From Candidatus Effluviviaceae Genus V sp. (lineage in GTDB: Bacteria; Joyebacterota; Joyebacteria; Joyebacterales; Joyebacteraceae): a stretch of DNA of 41,576 nt. Shown one piece after another: positions 7,061 through 16,700 of the stretch. A program made the translations under genes and the position numbers. Each line of letters starts with the position of its first letter. Within the stretch, counting starts at the first letter, position 1. Where the stretch lies: assembly GCA_014728125.1 (NCBI GenBank), contig WJMD01000094.1, positions 1-41,576 of the forward strand, written 5' to 3'. The notes beneath the pieces were generated by a model. It was not told the DNA's origin, did no database searches, and saw only the letters and a list, made by a program, of their open reading frames with translations.

Positions 7061-8815
7061 CTACTCGTAGGGTCCCGTCTCGACCTCATCCGGCGGCTTC
7101 AGAGGCTCCATTCCCTCCATGGCCTCGGCCAGCGCGGGGTCCTTCTCGGCGGTGTCGTCCCGCTGCCAGCGGCCGTCAAGCTCGACGTTGATCGGCGTGT
7201 GCCTCTCAATGTAGTGAATGACCGCGTCCTTGATGGTCGTCGAGGTGCGCATGGTCTGATCGTCGGGAATCCCCGGAAGCATGTAGAGCCCCGCGTTCCC
7301 GGCGGCCAGGAAGTCGCTCGTCGTGACACGGTAGATCTTGTCCGGCTCCCACTGCTCGCCGCCGACCTTGAAGTGCGTGATGCGGTCGTAGTCGGGCCGC
7401 GTCTTGTTGTAGACGATCTCGGCGCCCGACATGTAGACGCCGTGATGGTCGGCGCTGACGCGGTACTCGATGATCTGCTTCAGGAGCCTCCCGCTGATCT
7501 CGTAGACAATGAGGCTGTTGCCGAACGGGAGCACGCGGAAGACCTGCCGCGGAGTGATCGGCCCCGCCGGGATCTCGTCGCGGATGCCGCCCAGGTTCGT
7601 GAATGCGAAGTCGGCGTCGGTCTCCTCGCGCATGGCGTCGCAGACGAGGTTTCCCATCCGTGTCTCGCCCTCGCCGCCGCGCGTCAGGTTGACCTCGGTG
7701 TAGCCGACCACCCGGTCCATGCCCTCCTCGGCCTCCTCGACGAAGGCCGTCACCATGGCGTCCATCTCAGGATCCGGCCAGTGCTCATCCTCGAAGAGCG
7801 TGATCAGGCCGCCGCGGATCGAGGGCAGATCGTAGCCGGCGATCGACTCGGTCTCGGGATCGATGAGGATGTCGACGTGCCCGACGCCGGAGCCGCGCCC
7901 GTACGTCTGGAAGAGCAGCGTGTGGGTCGACGGTTCCTCCCACGGCTTGTCGAAGCCCTTGTGGATGTGGCCGCCGAAGAACACGTCGATGCCTGGGACG
8001 GCGTGCGCGATCTCCATCGCGTTCGCGCCCCACTTCCCCTCTTCGAGAGGCTCGCGGACCGTCTCGCCGCGCTCCTCCTCCTCCTGGATCATCTCCTCGT
8101 ATCCCTCTTCCGGATCATACGGCAGCCCCATATGTCCGGAGATGAAGACGATGTCGGCGCCCTTCTCGCGCGCCTCCTCGACATACCGCTCGGCCGTCGG
8201 GATGGCCGGCAGGAACTGCACGCCCTTGACGTGCTCGGGGAACGCCATCTGCGGCGTGTCGGTGGTGGTGAGACCGATGACCGCGACCTTGATCCCGTTG
8301 TAATCCTTCATGACGTAGGGTTCGATGAGGTCGATCTCCGTACCGTCCTCCCACCGCAGATTGGCCGAGAGCACGGGCATCTCCGACATCTCGACAAGAT
8401 GCCAGAGATTCTCGATTCCCTCGTCGAAGTCGTGGTTGCCGATTGTCCAGAGGTCGATCGGAACGTGATTGAAGTACTCGATGACCGACTCGCCGTTCCT
8501 GTAGTTCCCGACCGGTGTGCCCTGGAAGATATCGCCCTGGTCGATTATCAGAACGTATCCGCCCTCCTCGCGTGCCTGCTCCCGGACCCTGTCGATGTAG
8601 GCCTTCGCCGAGGCGGCACCGCCAAGCGGCGGCGGGAACTCCGGGTTCATGAAGGTCGCGCCGGTGGGGTCGATCCCGCCGTGGATGTCGTTCGTGAAGA
8701 TGACGGAGAGGCGCACCAGGCCGTCCTCGTCGGCCGCACCCGCCGGAGCGGCTGCGAGCAGGACAGCCGCGGCCACCGCGACCCACAGAGCCTGTCGTGT
8801 CATCCGGTTCCTCAT
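7061..8815 (-). CDS. Exported 5'-nucleotidase / 2',3'-cyclic phosphodiesterase (UshA family)
   Basis: A 584-residue periplasmic or surface metallophosphoesterase that removes phosphate from nucleotides so that the nucleoside can be imported. The signal peptide ends near residue 28. Metal-site motifs are complete: TNDIHGG (41-47), DQGDIFQG (92-99), GNHDFDEG (126-133), SGHMG (226-230) and GGHIHKG (281-287). The C-terminal nucleotide-binding domain follows (about 370-555; GNLVCDAMR, NLGGIRDEIPAGPIT, TSDFLAAGNAG). An unusually acidic, Glu-rich insert lies near 235-262. Start: ATG with GGAGGAG eight bases upstream. It is the last gene before a strong terminator and follows three outer-membrane barrels. 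The nucleoside ABC transporter further upstream is the logical partner. It could also act on UDP-sugars or cyclic nucleotides; the family call is secure. Confidence 0.95.
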   Translation of the reverse strand: MRNRMTRQALWVAVAAAVLLAAAPAGAADEDGLVRLSVIFTNDIHGGIDPTGATFMNPEFPPPLGGAASAKAYIDRVREQAREEGGYVLIIDQGDIFQGTPVGNYRNGESVIEYFNHVPIDLWTIGNHDFDEGIENLWHLVEMSEMPVLSANLRWEDGTEIDLIEPYVMKDYNGIKVAVIGLTTTDTPQMAFPEHVKGVQFLPAIPTAERYVEEAREKGADIVFISGHMGLPYDPEEGYEEMIQEEEERGETVREPLEEGKWGANAMEIAHAVPGIDVFFGGHIHKGFDKPWEEPSTHTLLFQTYGRGSGVGHVDILIDPETESIAGYDLPSIRGGLITLFEDEHWPDPEMDAMVTAFVEEAEEGMDRVVGYTEVNLTRGGEGETRMGNLVCDAMREETDADFAFTNLGGIRDEIPAGPITPRQVFRVLPFGNSLIVYEISGRLLKQIIEYRVSADHHGVYMSGAEIVYNKTRPDYDRITHFKVGGEQWEPDKIYRVTTSDFLAAGNAGLYMLPGIPDDQTMRTSTTIKDAVIHYIERHTPINVELDGRWQRDDTAEKDPALAEAMEGMEPLKPPDEVETGPYE

Positions 8816-8906
8816 CGCTTCAACTCCTCCCGTCCTCGTAGATCCCCTCGAAGGCGCCGGACGATCCCGCCGGAATCACGCGGCGGCCACATCGCCGGTC
8901 GCGTCG

Positions 8907-8961
8907 CCGAACGTCGGCGTTCGGACCCGGGCGCCGCGTCGGTCTCCGGGGCTGCCCCCGG
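8907..8961 (-). repeat. Two adjacent hairpins between barrel gene and 5'-nucleotidase
   Basis: CCGGGG-CTGC-CCCCGG (8946-8961) and CCGAACG-TCGG-CGTTCGG (8907-8924) form perfect stems in the 159-base gap after the barrel gene stop (8975). No U-tract follows either, so they may be partial terminators or mRNA-stabilising structures rather than a full stop. The rest of the gap holds only the GGAGGAG of the 5'-nucleotidase. Confidence 0.5.
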
Positions 8962-8974
8962 GCGCGTCAACCTC

Positions 8975-10240
8975 TCAGAAGGTGTGCACGACCGAGACGG
9001 TCGCCCTGCTGGTCGTCTCCCTGACCCGGGCCTCGACAGTGACGAACTCCTCGTTAACGAAGTCGTAGCGCACGTCCTCGATGTCATACTCGCGGACGCC
9101 GATCTGGCCGCCCATGTCGACCCTGACACCCAGAACATCGAGTCCGAGACCGGCCGAGAAACCCGTTCTGGTCACACCGTCATCAATATAGGCCGGCTGG
9201 TAGAGAAAGCCAAAGCGGGCGAACGAGTTATCGTAGAAGCCGTGCTCCACACCCAGACGGTAGGTGATCGTGTTCTCGAAGTCGGGATCCCCGTGAAGGT
9301 CGTCCTCGAACTCGGACCACTGCGCGAACTCGACATCAAGGCTGACGGCGGTCAGGATCTCGTTCCTGGGATGGTACTCGAGGCCGACGACGAACGTCCC
9401 GGGATACTCGTACTCGAATCCTCCCTCGGACGTGTCGCCGAAGGCGCTCCGGATCTCGTAGTCGCCGTCGAGCGTATAGCCGCTCCTGTAGACGCAGGCG
9501 ATATCAAGCCGGTGAAAGCGCTCGTAGAGGAAGCCGAGCGAGACCTGCGAGCCCGACATATCATCGAACTGGGACCAGGACTCGGCGTCGTCGATCTCCG
9601 AGTCCTCCGGATGGACCCATCGCTCGCGGACATCGAAACCGCCGCGAAGGAAGTCGATCCCCAGTCCCACATGCACGTCTTCGACGATCGTCTGGCCCAG
9701 CGTGACGGTCAGTGCATCGACCCCGCCGTCAGACTCGAGGAAGTAGTCCTCGATGATCCTGTCCTCGGGCTCGGCCTGGCTGTCCGGGTCGCGGTACTGC
9801 ACATGGTAGTCGTAGCTCATGTCGAGCCTCGGCCGATATGTCAGCCCCACGACGGGCATCCATCGGCCCGCGTTCGGCGACCGGTACGCGACGGCGCCGA
9901 TGTAGCGATCGTACAGCGCCGAGTTCAGCGCGTAGGTATTGTCGACGATGACGCCGTCGAAGCTGTCGTGCACCGGGACGTTCCTCGCCTCCTCTGCGTT
10001 GATCAGGAGGGACGAGAACCCGACCTGAAGTCCGTCGGTCTTGGCGATCAGCGCGGGGTTCATCGCCATGCCGCGCACACCGTCGGCCGACGCGAGACCC
10101 GCCTCACCCATCGCGAGCGACCTCCCGTCCGCGGGCGTGATCTCGTTGCCGTAGAGCCGCTCGGCGAGCGTGTAGCCCCAGGCGCTGCCGGCGGTCAGGA
10201 GGAGCGCGACGAGGGCCGTCACGGCCGTCGCTCGTCTCAT
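8975..10240 (-). CDS. FadL/UPF0164-like outer-membrane beta-barrel protein
   Basis: A 421-residue outer-membrane protein. The signal peptide (MRRATAVTALVALLLTAGSAWG) is followed by the typical start of FadL/PorV-like barrels: a segment with SLAMGEAGLASADGVRGMAMNPALIA, the 'Gly-Ala...Asn-Pro-Ala' hatch region. Alternating beta strands with aromatic girdle residues follow to a C-terminal Phe (VVHTF), a BAM recognition end. It is acidic and Asp-rich in predicted surface loops (DPDSQAEPEDRIIEDYF). Start chosen at the ATG 10238-10240 with GGAGG six bases upstream; an in-frame ATG at 10270 with AGGA is a weaker alternative. It lies 61 bases after the HHH barrel gene and is likely in the same transcript. 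The transported ligand cannot be read from sequence. Confidence 0.82.
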   Translation of the reverse strand: MRRATAVTALVALLLTAGSAWGYTLAERLYGNEITPADGRSLAMGEAGLASADGVRGMAMNPALIAKTDGLQVGFSSLLINAEEARNVPVHDSFDGVIVDNTYALNSALYDRYIGAVAYRSPNAGRWMPVVGLTYRPRLDMSYDYHVQYRDPDSQAEPEDRIIEDYFLESDGGVDALTVTLGQTIVEDVHVGLGIDFLRGGFDVRERWVHPEDSEIDDAESWSQFDDMSGSQVSLGFLYERFHRLDIACVYRSGYTLDGDYEIRSAFGDTSEGGFEYEYPGTFVVGLEYHPRNEILTAVSLDVEFAQWSEFEDDLHGDPDFENTITYRLGVEHGFYDNSFARFGFLYQPAYIDDGVTRTGFSAGLGLDVLGVRVDMGGQIGVREYDIEDVRYDFVNEEFVTVEARVRETTSRATVSVVHTF

Positions 10241-10301
10241 GGTCTGCCTCCGTTCGCTTACCAGTCGCATCGTGTCATCCTCTGTCAGATTCCGTCGGTG
10301 T

Positions 10302-12779
10302 CTACCACGAGTAGTCGAGCTGAACGCGGAACATCGAGCCGTCGTCCCGAACGTACCACGCATCCGGCTCAGGGTTGGCCGGCGGGTCGTTCTCGTTGTA
10401 CTCCCTGGCATCGACGTACGTGAGCGGGATGCCGGTGTTGTTCGTCCAGCGGACCCTGAGAGCCAGGTGGTCCGAAATGCGGTCGGAGATCGAGATCCAG
10501 TATCTGAACGCCTCGCCGTCCATCACCTCGAACTGACCGTCCTCGAAGTTCCAGAGGAAGCCGTCGTAGTAGACGGCGGACGCCGTCAGCTTCAGGTAGT
10601 CCGAGAAGTTGTGGGTGACCGTGCCGCCCAGCGCGTACGAGGGCGACCCCGCGTTGCCGTAGGGTGGATTCCCGCCGTCGGCCTCGAAGTTGTCGGTCAG
10701 CCGCGAACGCGGCGGCCACTTGATCCACGAGCGCGAGAACAGGAATTCGACCTCGTCGTAGGCCGAGAGGCGATACTCGATGCGGAACCGCGTCTCAACC
10801 TGGTCGTAGACCATCGGCGAGAGACTGTTGGAAACGAGCCGTCCCTGCCACTTGTGCCTCAGGTTCATGATGATGTTGTAGATCGGCTGGAACCGGAGCT
10901 TGAGCACGAGACGGGAGTAGTCGGACCCGTCGGCCTTGCGCTCCCACACGTCGTACTCGAAGGACGGTGTCAGCCTGTGCGAGAAGCGGTAGCGGGAGTT
11001 CAGGTAGAGGCCGCGCTCCGCCTGCGGCATGAACGAGTTCGCGTGAAGAAGGCTGTAGATCGGGTCGGCCACGTAGAAGGGATCCTCCAGGACCGTTCCC
11101 TTGAAACGGGCGTACTCCGAGAAGCCTCTGCAGTAGGGGTTCTCGAAGCCGAGGTCGTAATCCCGGTAGACGCCCAGCAGGTTGAGATTCGAGTACTGCG
11201 CGTAGCCGGTCACGACGAGCGCCTTCGGATCGTCGTCGAACTGCGAGAGCTTCCCGTCGGCATCGAGGCCGGCATACTCGCCCGCGATGACCATGTTCTC
11301 GTGGACCCACTGGAACTCGCTCCCGTAGACCCGACGGAACTTCCCGGGGCTCGTGTACGAGCTGAAGTACTCGCTGTCCATTGCGACCAGGTGGTCCTCG
11401 TCGCCGTCCGGTACCATCCAGCTGACGTCGTTCGTGCCCTCGGGGTCGTACGCGGCCTTGAAGTACTTGTTGTACCTGGCCTCGTAGCCCGAGAGGCCGA
11501 CCCACGTGCCCGGACCGAACACGTACTTGACGTTCCCGCCGAGCGTCTGCTCGTGCAGCACGTCTCGCATCGGCCTTAGGCCCCCCGCCTCAAGGTCCGA
11601 GTTCTCGATGCGGGGCGTCATCACGATATACTGATTGGCGCTTCCGTCCGGATTGAGAACTGCGTCCTTCCAGTCGTCGGAGTAGAAGAGGATGCTCCTG
11701 ACGGGACCCACCTCGAACTCCGCAGCGGCGCCGTTGAGCTGGAACTCCTGCGTCGGGGAGATGTCGCCGAGGATCCCCGTGTAGCGCGTGTTCCAGCCGT
11801 ACCCGGTGTTTCGCGGCCTGAAGTAGTCCGTGTTCTGCATGACGAGGCCCTGGCCGAACGCGACCGAGTAGTTGCCCAGGATGATGCTGTCAAAGTCCAC
11901 CGGGCCAAGGGACTGGTCCTGGAAGCTCACGTGAGCCTTTGTAGCATCGAAGTCGGTGTCGCTGCCGAAGCCGCTGTAGACCAGCGCCCCCGCCCGCATC
12001 GTCTTCCCGTAGCGCAGGCGCAGCTTGTGCTGGAAACTCGGCGGCGCGTTCTCGAGATCGAGACGGTCCCACCAGGAGTCGTACCCGTCGTACGACTCGT
12101 TCCGGTCCTCCCTCAGAATCTCGCTCTCGTCGAAGAGGCTCGGCTCGTACGAACGGAACTGGTAGCTGCCGCGGAACCCGGTCGTCTCCTCGGGCTCCTC
12201 GTAGCGAACGAAGTTCCTGGCGTTGTAGTAGCCCCAGTACGTGAGTCCGGGAACCCTGCGAAGCGCCGTCCGGTAGTCGATCTGGTTCCGTCTCGTGTAG
12301 CGATAGATCGCCGCCGCGTCGGGCGGCGAGACGTTCTGGAGGTTCGCGAGCTGGTAGTAGGACGCCGTGTTGACGTTGAACGGGTCCTTCGCCAGATCGA
12401 TCCAGTGGTCGACGAGCGCCTCGTTCGCCCCCTCCTCCGCCTCCCAGCCACGGATACGGTAGTAGATCTCGTTGACCCTCTGGAGCTCCTCGTCCTCGAT
12501 GGGAACCGGCTCGATGAGCACGAGCGGCTTGATGCGCTCGAACTCCTCGGCCGTCAGATCGTCGAGCGCCCTGACCTCGTAGACGCTCTCGAAGTACGCG
12601 CGGAACTCCCGGTAGTGCCAGATGGCTCGCGCCGCCTCCTCGGAGATCGGCAACTCCATGATCTCGTCGAGCGTCGCCCGGTTCAGATCGAGCTGCTCGG
12701 CGGCCGTCGCGTCAAGCGCGCCGGCGAGCCCGAACCCAATCAGCACGGCCAGGAGTCCCAGGGTGCCAACTCGTCTCAT
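10302..12779 (-). CDS. Helix-hairpin-helix (ComEA-like) outer-membrane beta-barrel protein
   Basis: An 825-residue protein with an unusual combination. After a signal peptide (to about residue 27) come two ComEA-like helix-hairpin-helix units: LDLNRATLDEIMELP near 29-43, and FNVNTASYYQLANLQNV with RRVPGLTYWGYYNARNFV further on. The remaining roughly 600 residues are alternating, aromatic-rich strands with long loops and end in Trp (QLDYSW), as in BAM-inserted barrels. HHH units bind DNA backbones in ComEA, so the N-terminal domain would sit in the periplasm attached to an outer-membrane pore. Proteins of this layout are known as hypothetical 'helix-hairpin-helix domain' proteins in Bacteroidetes-type genomes. 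Start: ATG 12777-12779 just after GGGAGGA. It lies between two smaller barrels. A role in DNA uptake or eDNA handling is inferred only. Confidence 0.85.
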   Translation of the reverse strand: MRRVGTLGLLAVLIGFGLAGALDATAAEQLDLNRATLDEIMELPISEEAARAIWHYREFRAYFESVYEVRALDDLTAEEFERIKPLVLIEPVPIEDEELQRVNEIYYRIRGWEAEEGANEALVDHWIDLAKDPFNVNTASYYQLANLQNVSPPDAAAIYRYTRRNQIDYRTALRRVPGLTYWGYYNARNFVRYEEPEETTGFRGSYQFRSYEPSLFDESEILREDRNESYDGYDSWWDRLDLENAPPSFQHKLRLRYGKTMRAGALVYSGFGSDTDFDATKAHVSFQDQSLGPVDFDSIILGNYSVAFGQGLVMQNTDYFRPRNTGYGWNTRYTGILGDISPTQEFQLNGAAAEFEVGPVRSILFYSDDWKDAVLNPDGSANQYIVMTPRIENSDLEAGGLRPMRDVLHEQTLGGNVKYVFGPGTWVGLSGYEARYNKYFKAAYDPEGTNDVSWMVPDGDEDHLVAMDSEYFSSYTSPGKFRRVYGSEFQWVHENMVIAGEYAGLDADGKLSQFDDDPKALVVTGYAQYSNLNLLGVYRDYDLGFENPYCRGFSEYARFKGTVLEDPFYVADPIYSLLHANSFMPQAERGLYLNSRYRFSHRLTPSFEYDVWERKADGSDYSRLVLKLRFQPIYNIIMNLRHKWQGRLVSNSLSPMVYDQVETRFRIEYRLSAYDEVEFLFSRSWIKWPPRSRLTDNFEADGGNPPYGNAGSPSYALGGTVTHNFSDYLKLTASAVYYDGFLWNFEDGQFEVMDGEAFRYWISISDRISDHLALRVRWTNNTGIPLTYVDAREYNENDPPANPEPDAWYVRDDGSMFRVQLDYSW

Positions 12780-12846
12780 CGTTCCTCCCACGCTTCCATC
12801 GCCGCGCCGCCTTTCCTCCGGGGCGCGACCCTGTCAGACCGCCGTG

Positions 12847-13725
12847 CTAGAAAGAGACTCCCGCCCCGAAGTGATGCGAGCCGGGGAGCTCCGCGTGCGA
12901 CGTGTAGCTGTAGTCGATCCGGACCATGCGCCAGTGGGTACCGAACCCGACGGAAAGCCGGTCCGGCTGATTCTGAAGTCCGCCGCGCAGCGTCAGATAC
13001 TCCGCGATCTCGAACTCGAGTCCGAAGCACGCCCGCAGGTCCTGCGTGTCCTGCTTCTGGAACTCGAGGCTCGTCGTGACGCCTCCGTAGGGATTGTAGG
13101 CGACGCCGGCGGTGAACCAGCGGGGCAGGTCCTCGGCGTCCGGCTCACCCATCTTCGGGTTGTTGAAGTTCTTGAGGAAGAACCCGAAGCTCGTCCGCGT
13201 CCGCAGCGTGCCCATCACGCCGATGTCGAGCCCGACGGTCGTGGCATCACCAAGGTCCTCGCCCGCGAGGTCCTCGGCGCCGAACGAAAGACCGTAGAGG
13301 TTCACGGCGTAGCCGAGCGACAGCGACGAGTGCACGTCCTTCATGACGGTGAACCCGTGAGCGACGGCCAGTGTCGTCTCGCGCTCGAGGTCGACCCCGC
13401 CGTACTCGACGGCCAGAACGCGTCCGCCGACGCCGATGGTGCCGTACTTCGTCGGAACCCGCGCCGCCACCGAGCCCAGGTCCAGGAAGTCGTACCCGTA
13501 GAGATCGACGTAGCTCCCGTAGACCCCCACACCCTCCTGCTCCGCGAGCCCGGCCGGGTTCGTGAACACGGCCGTCTCATCGTCGGAGACCGCGACGAAC
13601 GCTCCGCCCATGGCGCGCGCCCGGGGCGACAGATTGAGGTTGTCGAAGACGCCCGCCGCCGATGCGACCGCCGGCGTCAGAAGGAGCGCCGCGCAGAGAA
13701 CCGCTCCTGCTGTTACCTTCCTCAC
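12847..13725 (-). CDS. PorV/PorQ-like (UPF0164) outer-membrane barrel protein
   Basis: A 292-residue exported barrel. The signal peptide is followed by LNLSPRARAMGGAFVAVSDDETAVFTNPAGLAEQ split across residues of about 28-65, which matches the first strands of PorV/PorQ and UPF0164 proteins (Ala-Met-Gly-Gly-Ala...Asn-Pro-Ala-Gly). Regular beta strands follow to a C-terminal Phe (FGAGVSF). In Bacteroidetes PorV shuttles T9SS cargo to the attachment complex, and here the gene directly follows two secreted proteins with FlgD-like C-termini. That link is suggestive but no other T9SS gene is in the window. Start: GTG (13723-13725) with AAGGAGG five bases upstream; the open frame extends to 13806 but that part has no signal-peptide features. 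FadL-like lipid transport is the alternative. Confidence 0.83.
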   Translation of the reverse strand: MRKVTAGAVLCAALLLTPAVASAAGVFDNLNLSPRARAMGGAFVAVSDDETAVFTNPAGLAEQEGVGVYGSYVDLYGYDFLDLGSVAARVPTKYGTIGVGGRVLAVEYGGVDLERETTLAVAHGFTVMKDVHSSLSLGYAVNLYGLSFGAEDLAGEDLGDATTVGLDIGVMGTLRTRTSFGFFLKNFNNPKMGEPDAEDLPRWFTAGVAYNPYGGVTTSLEFQKQDTQDLRACFGLEFEIAEYLTLRGGLQNQPDRLSVGFGTHWRMVRIDYSYTSHAELPGSHHFGAGVSF

Positions 13726-13798
13726 GATGTCCTCCTTGTCCGGTCCGTTCCGCCGGATCCCTGTCATCGAGTGTCTCTCCGGATTACGCGTTCTCATA

Positions 13799-16700
13799 TC
13801 ACTCAAGCTCCCTGCCCACGACGATCGGTATGGCCGCGTCGCCGTCCGATCCGCCCGTGGTGCTCCGGGACTGAACGTGGCAGATATAGACGCCCACGGG
13901 GACCTTCAACCCCTCGTCGTCCCGCCCGTCCCAGCTGACGCGCTGCGGGCCGAGCGAGAGTCCGTCGTAGAGCGTCGCGACGCTGCGCCCCTGCAGGTCG
14001 AAGACCTGGATCGACACGTAGCTTGAGCGCGGAGCGTTGTAGGCGATCTGGATTGACTGATCAGCGTCGATGTTCAGGATCAGCCGGTCCTCGTTCTCCG
14101 TATCGACGACCAGCGACGCCTCGGCCGAAGACGAGTAGTGGGCGTCGCGGATGATCATGTCGCTCTGATACCTCGGCGCCAGCTCGTAGCCCGAGAAGTA
14201 GGGACGCGAGAGGTCGTACTGCAGGATGACCCCCTGGACCTCGACGCTGTCGCCGAGCGCGAACTCGGAGAAGTCGAGGTCGGAGAAGTTCTGGTAGACT
14301 TGGATGGAGCCGGAGCCGTCGTCGATGAAGTAGGCGAAGCCCTCGACGCTGATGACGACGCCCGAGGTCTTCACGAAGGCGCCCTCGTAGCGCTCGTCGT
14401 TGACGTCGCCCGACGGCAGATCGACGGGCTCGATGATGTCGAAGCCGCGGGCGAGCACCGTGATGACGGCGTCGTCGATCTCGGTCGTCGCGCCGGCGCC
14501 GCTCGAAGCGCTCACGTAGTCGGTCACGCTTCCCGAGGCCTTCACGAGATCACCGAAGATCGGCGGCTGCGCCACGAGACCGTTCGAATAGAGATTGATG
14601 CCCCAATCGTCCAGGCCCTGGATATACATGTTCGTGCGGTCGGGCTGGAAGACGCCCGGGGGGACGGTCGTGAACCCGACAACGGCGACCTCCTCGGTCA
14701 CCATCTGTGAGAAGCCGTCGTCGTTCCACGCCTGCGTCTCGGCGATCGGCGTCGTGTCGTCGAAGTAGCCGCTGAAGGTCACCGAGGTGTCCGGGAGGGC
14801 GTTCCCGGCGACGTCATCGATGCCGGTCACGAACATCGTGTACTGCTCGTCCGGGACCTGCCGGCTCGTCGAGATGAGAACGGTTCGCCCGTCCCTCGAA
14901 AGCCAGGCGCTGTTGAGGTCGAGCGTCCGGTCGACATCGTAGCTTCCGAGGTCCTCGGCGTCGCCCTCGTCGACGGGCTCATTGAACACGACCAGCAAGA
15001 ACTCGCTGCCAGCCCCCTGCACGCTCTCGACCTCCGGTGCGAGGTCGTCGGTCACGACGTTGACCTCGCCGGGTGTCGGCGTGGAGGAGAGCACGAGATC
15101 GGCGCTCGAGACGTCGGTGTCGGTCGAAAGTTCGTCCCTGCCGAGCGAGTAATGTGTGGGTGGCGGCCCCGGAACCCACGCGTCCGCTGTCCCGCCGAGG
15201 CCGGCGCCGGTGCACGCATCCGTGTCCAGGAAGACCGGGTCGCGGTACTCGACGGCGTCGACCAGGTAAGCCTTCGTGCGGTCGGAGTAGAGGTAGACCG
15301 CTTCGTAGGCCGGCGTGTTCGCGACGAGCGTCCCGTTCTCGTCGTATCCACCGACGAGCCGGATCTCTCTGCTTCCCTCCTCCGTCGAGCTCGCAACGAG
15401 GGTCAGGTTGTCGACCCCGGGCCAGTCGACGTCGCCGTACTCGGCGTCGTAGAGTTCGTAGTCGGGATTGAAGCCGAAGACGGGATTGAATCCCTGCGAC
15501 GACGTCCGCTTCGTGTCTTTCGCGATGACGAGATACTCGCCGGCACCGATCTCGGCACCCGCGGGGAACTCCCAGAGGTTCGCGCCGCACTCGCCGGAGT
15601 CGTCCACGTCCGTCAGGACCCAGCCCGTCAGGTCGACCGGCGAGCCGCCCGGGTTGTAGAGCTCGACGAACTCGGCCCGGTCCCGCGAGTCGGTCGATTT
15701 CGATACGGCGTAGATCTCGTTGATGAGAACGACCCCCTCGTCGGCCGATGCTCCGACGTCCACCACGGGCGACGTCGCCAGCTCCGCCAGCGAGTCCGAG
15801 CCCGTCGAGACGACGAACATCGACTGAACGGCCGAGGCCGGGGTACCGAGTCCTGAGATGGTCACTGTTCCCGCAACCTCGCTCTCGAGCGACGCACCCG
15901 TCACGCTGACGCGCGATGCGGACGTACTGTCGGCGAGGACGCTCGCCCCCGAGAAGCCGTCGCCGGAGAGCGAGACATCGGCGACGTCGCCGCTCCAGGT
16001 CCAGCCGTCGGGGATCGCGATGTCGACGCGCGAGAGCACCGACCCCTCTCCCTCGACGTCGACATCGATCGTCACGGTCTCACTCGTGTAGACCCTGTCC
16101 GGGTTCACTGACGCGGTGCCGCTGCCGGGCCCCAGCGAGAGGATCCACGAACGCATGGCCGGCAGCACGCCGTGTCCGGGCTGCCAGTTGGAGCGCGGGT
16201 CCGGTGTCACGATGCCGTACACGTCGAACGACTCGAGTGGAGCACGCGAGCCACAGACGTCGGTGTCGTTGTCGAGCCACAGCCAGCACAGCGTGTCGTC
16301 GTCGGCGACCTGTGTCGCTCCGTCGCCGTTCTGGGGACAGGAGGGCGGCCAGCTGTAAAGGAGCGAAACATCGCGCACGACGACGTAGCTCCCCTCCCAG
16401 TCCTCTCCGTTGACATAGATGTCCTCGCAGTCGAGCTCGATCGGTTCGGGCAGCGGGTTCCCCGAGTTGAGCACCTCGATGCTCGACCCCGGCACCAGCA
16501 TCGTACTGACGAAGACGGCCGTCCGCTTCGACGCCGTCTGAACGACGACCTGCCCGGTCACCAGGACGCTGTCGCCCGCGGCCACACTCGGTGACGTCAT
16601 GCCGTCCTGGATGACGTTCACACCGCCCGTCGTGTCCTGAATGTAGATGTCGTTCGTGCTGTCGAGAAGTCCTGTGCCGACCGTGACGACGCCGCGGACC

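Noticed and set aside
6617-10423. A very long open frame (about 1268 codons) on the plus strand
   Set aside because: It runs antisense to the lamin-tail protein, the 5'-nucleotidase and a barrel gene, crosses a promoter and a terminator, and its product is Arg/Val/Asp-rich without domains. High-GC codon bias on the true strand produces such frames.
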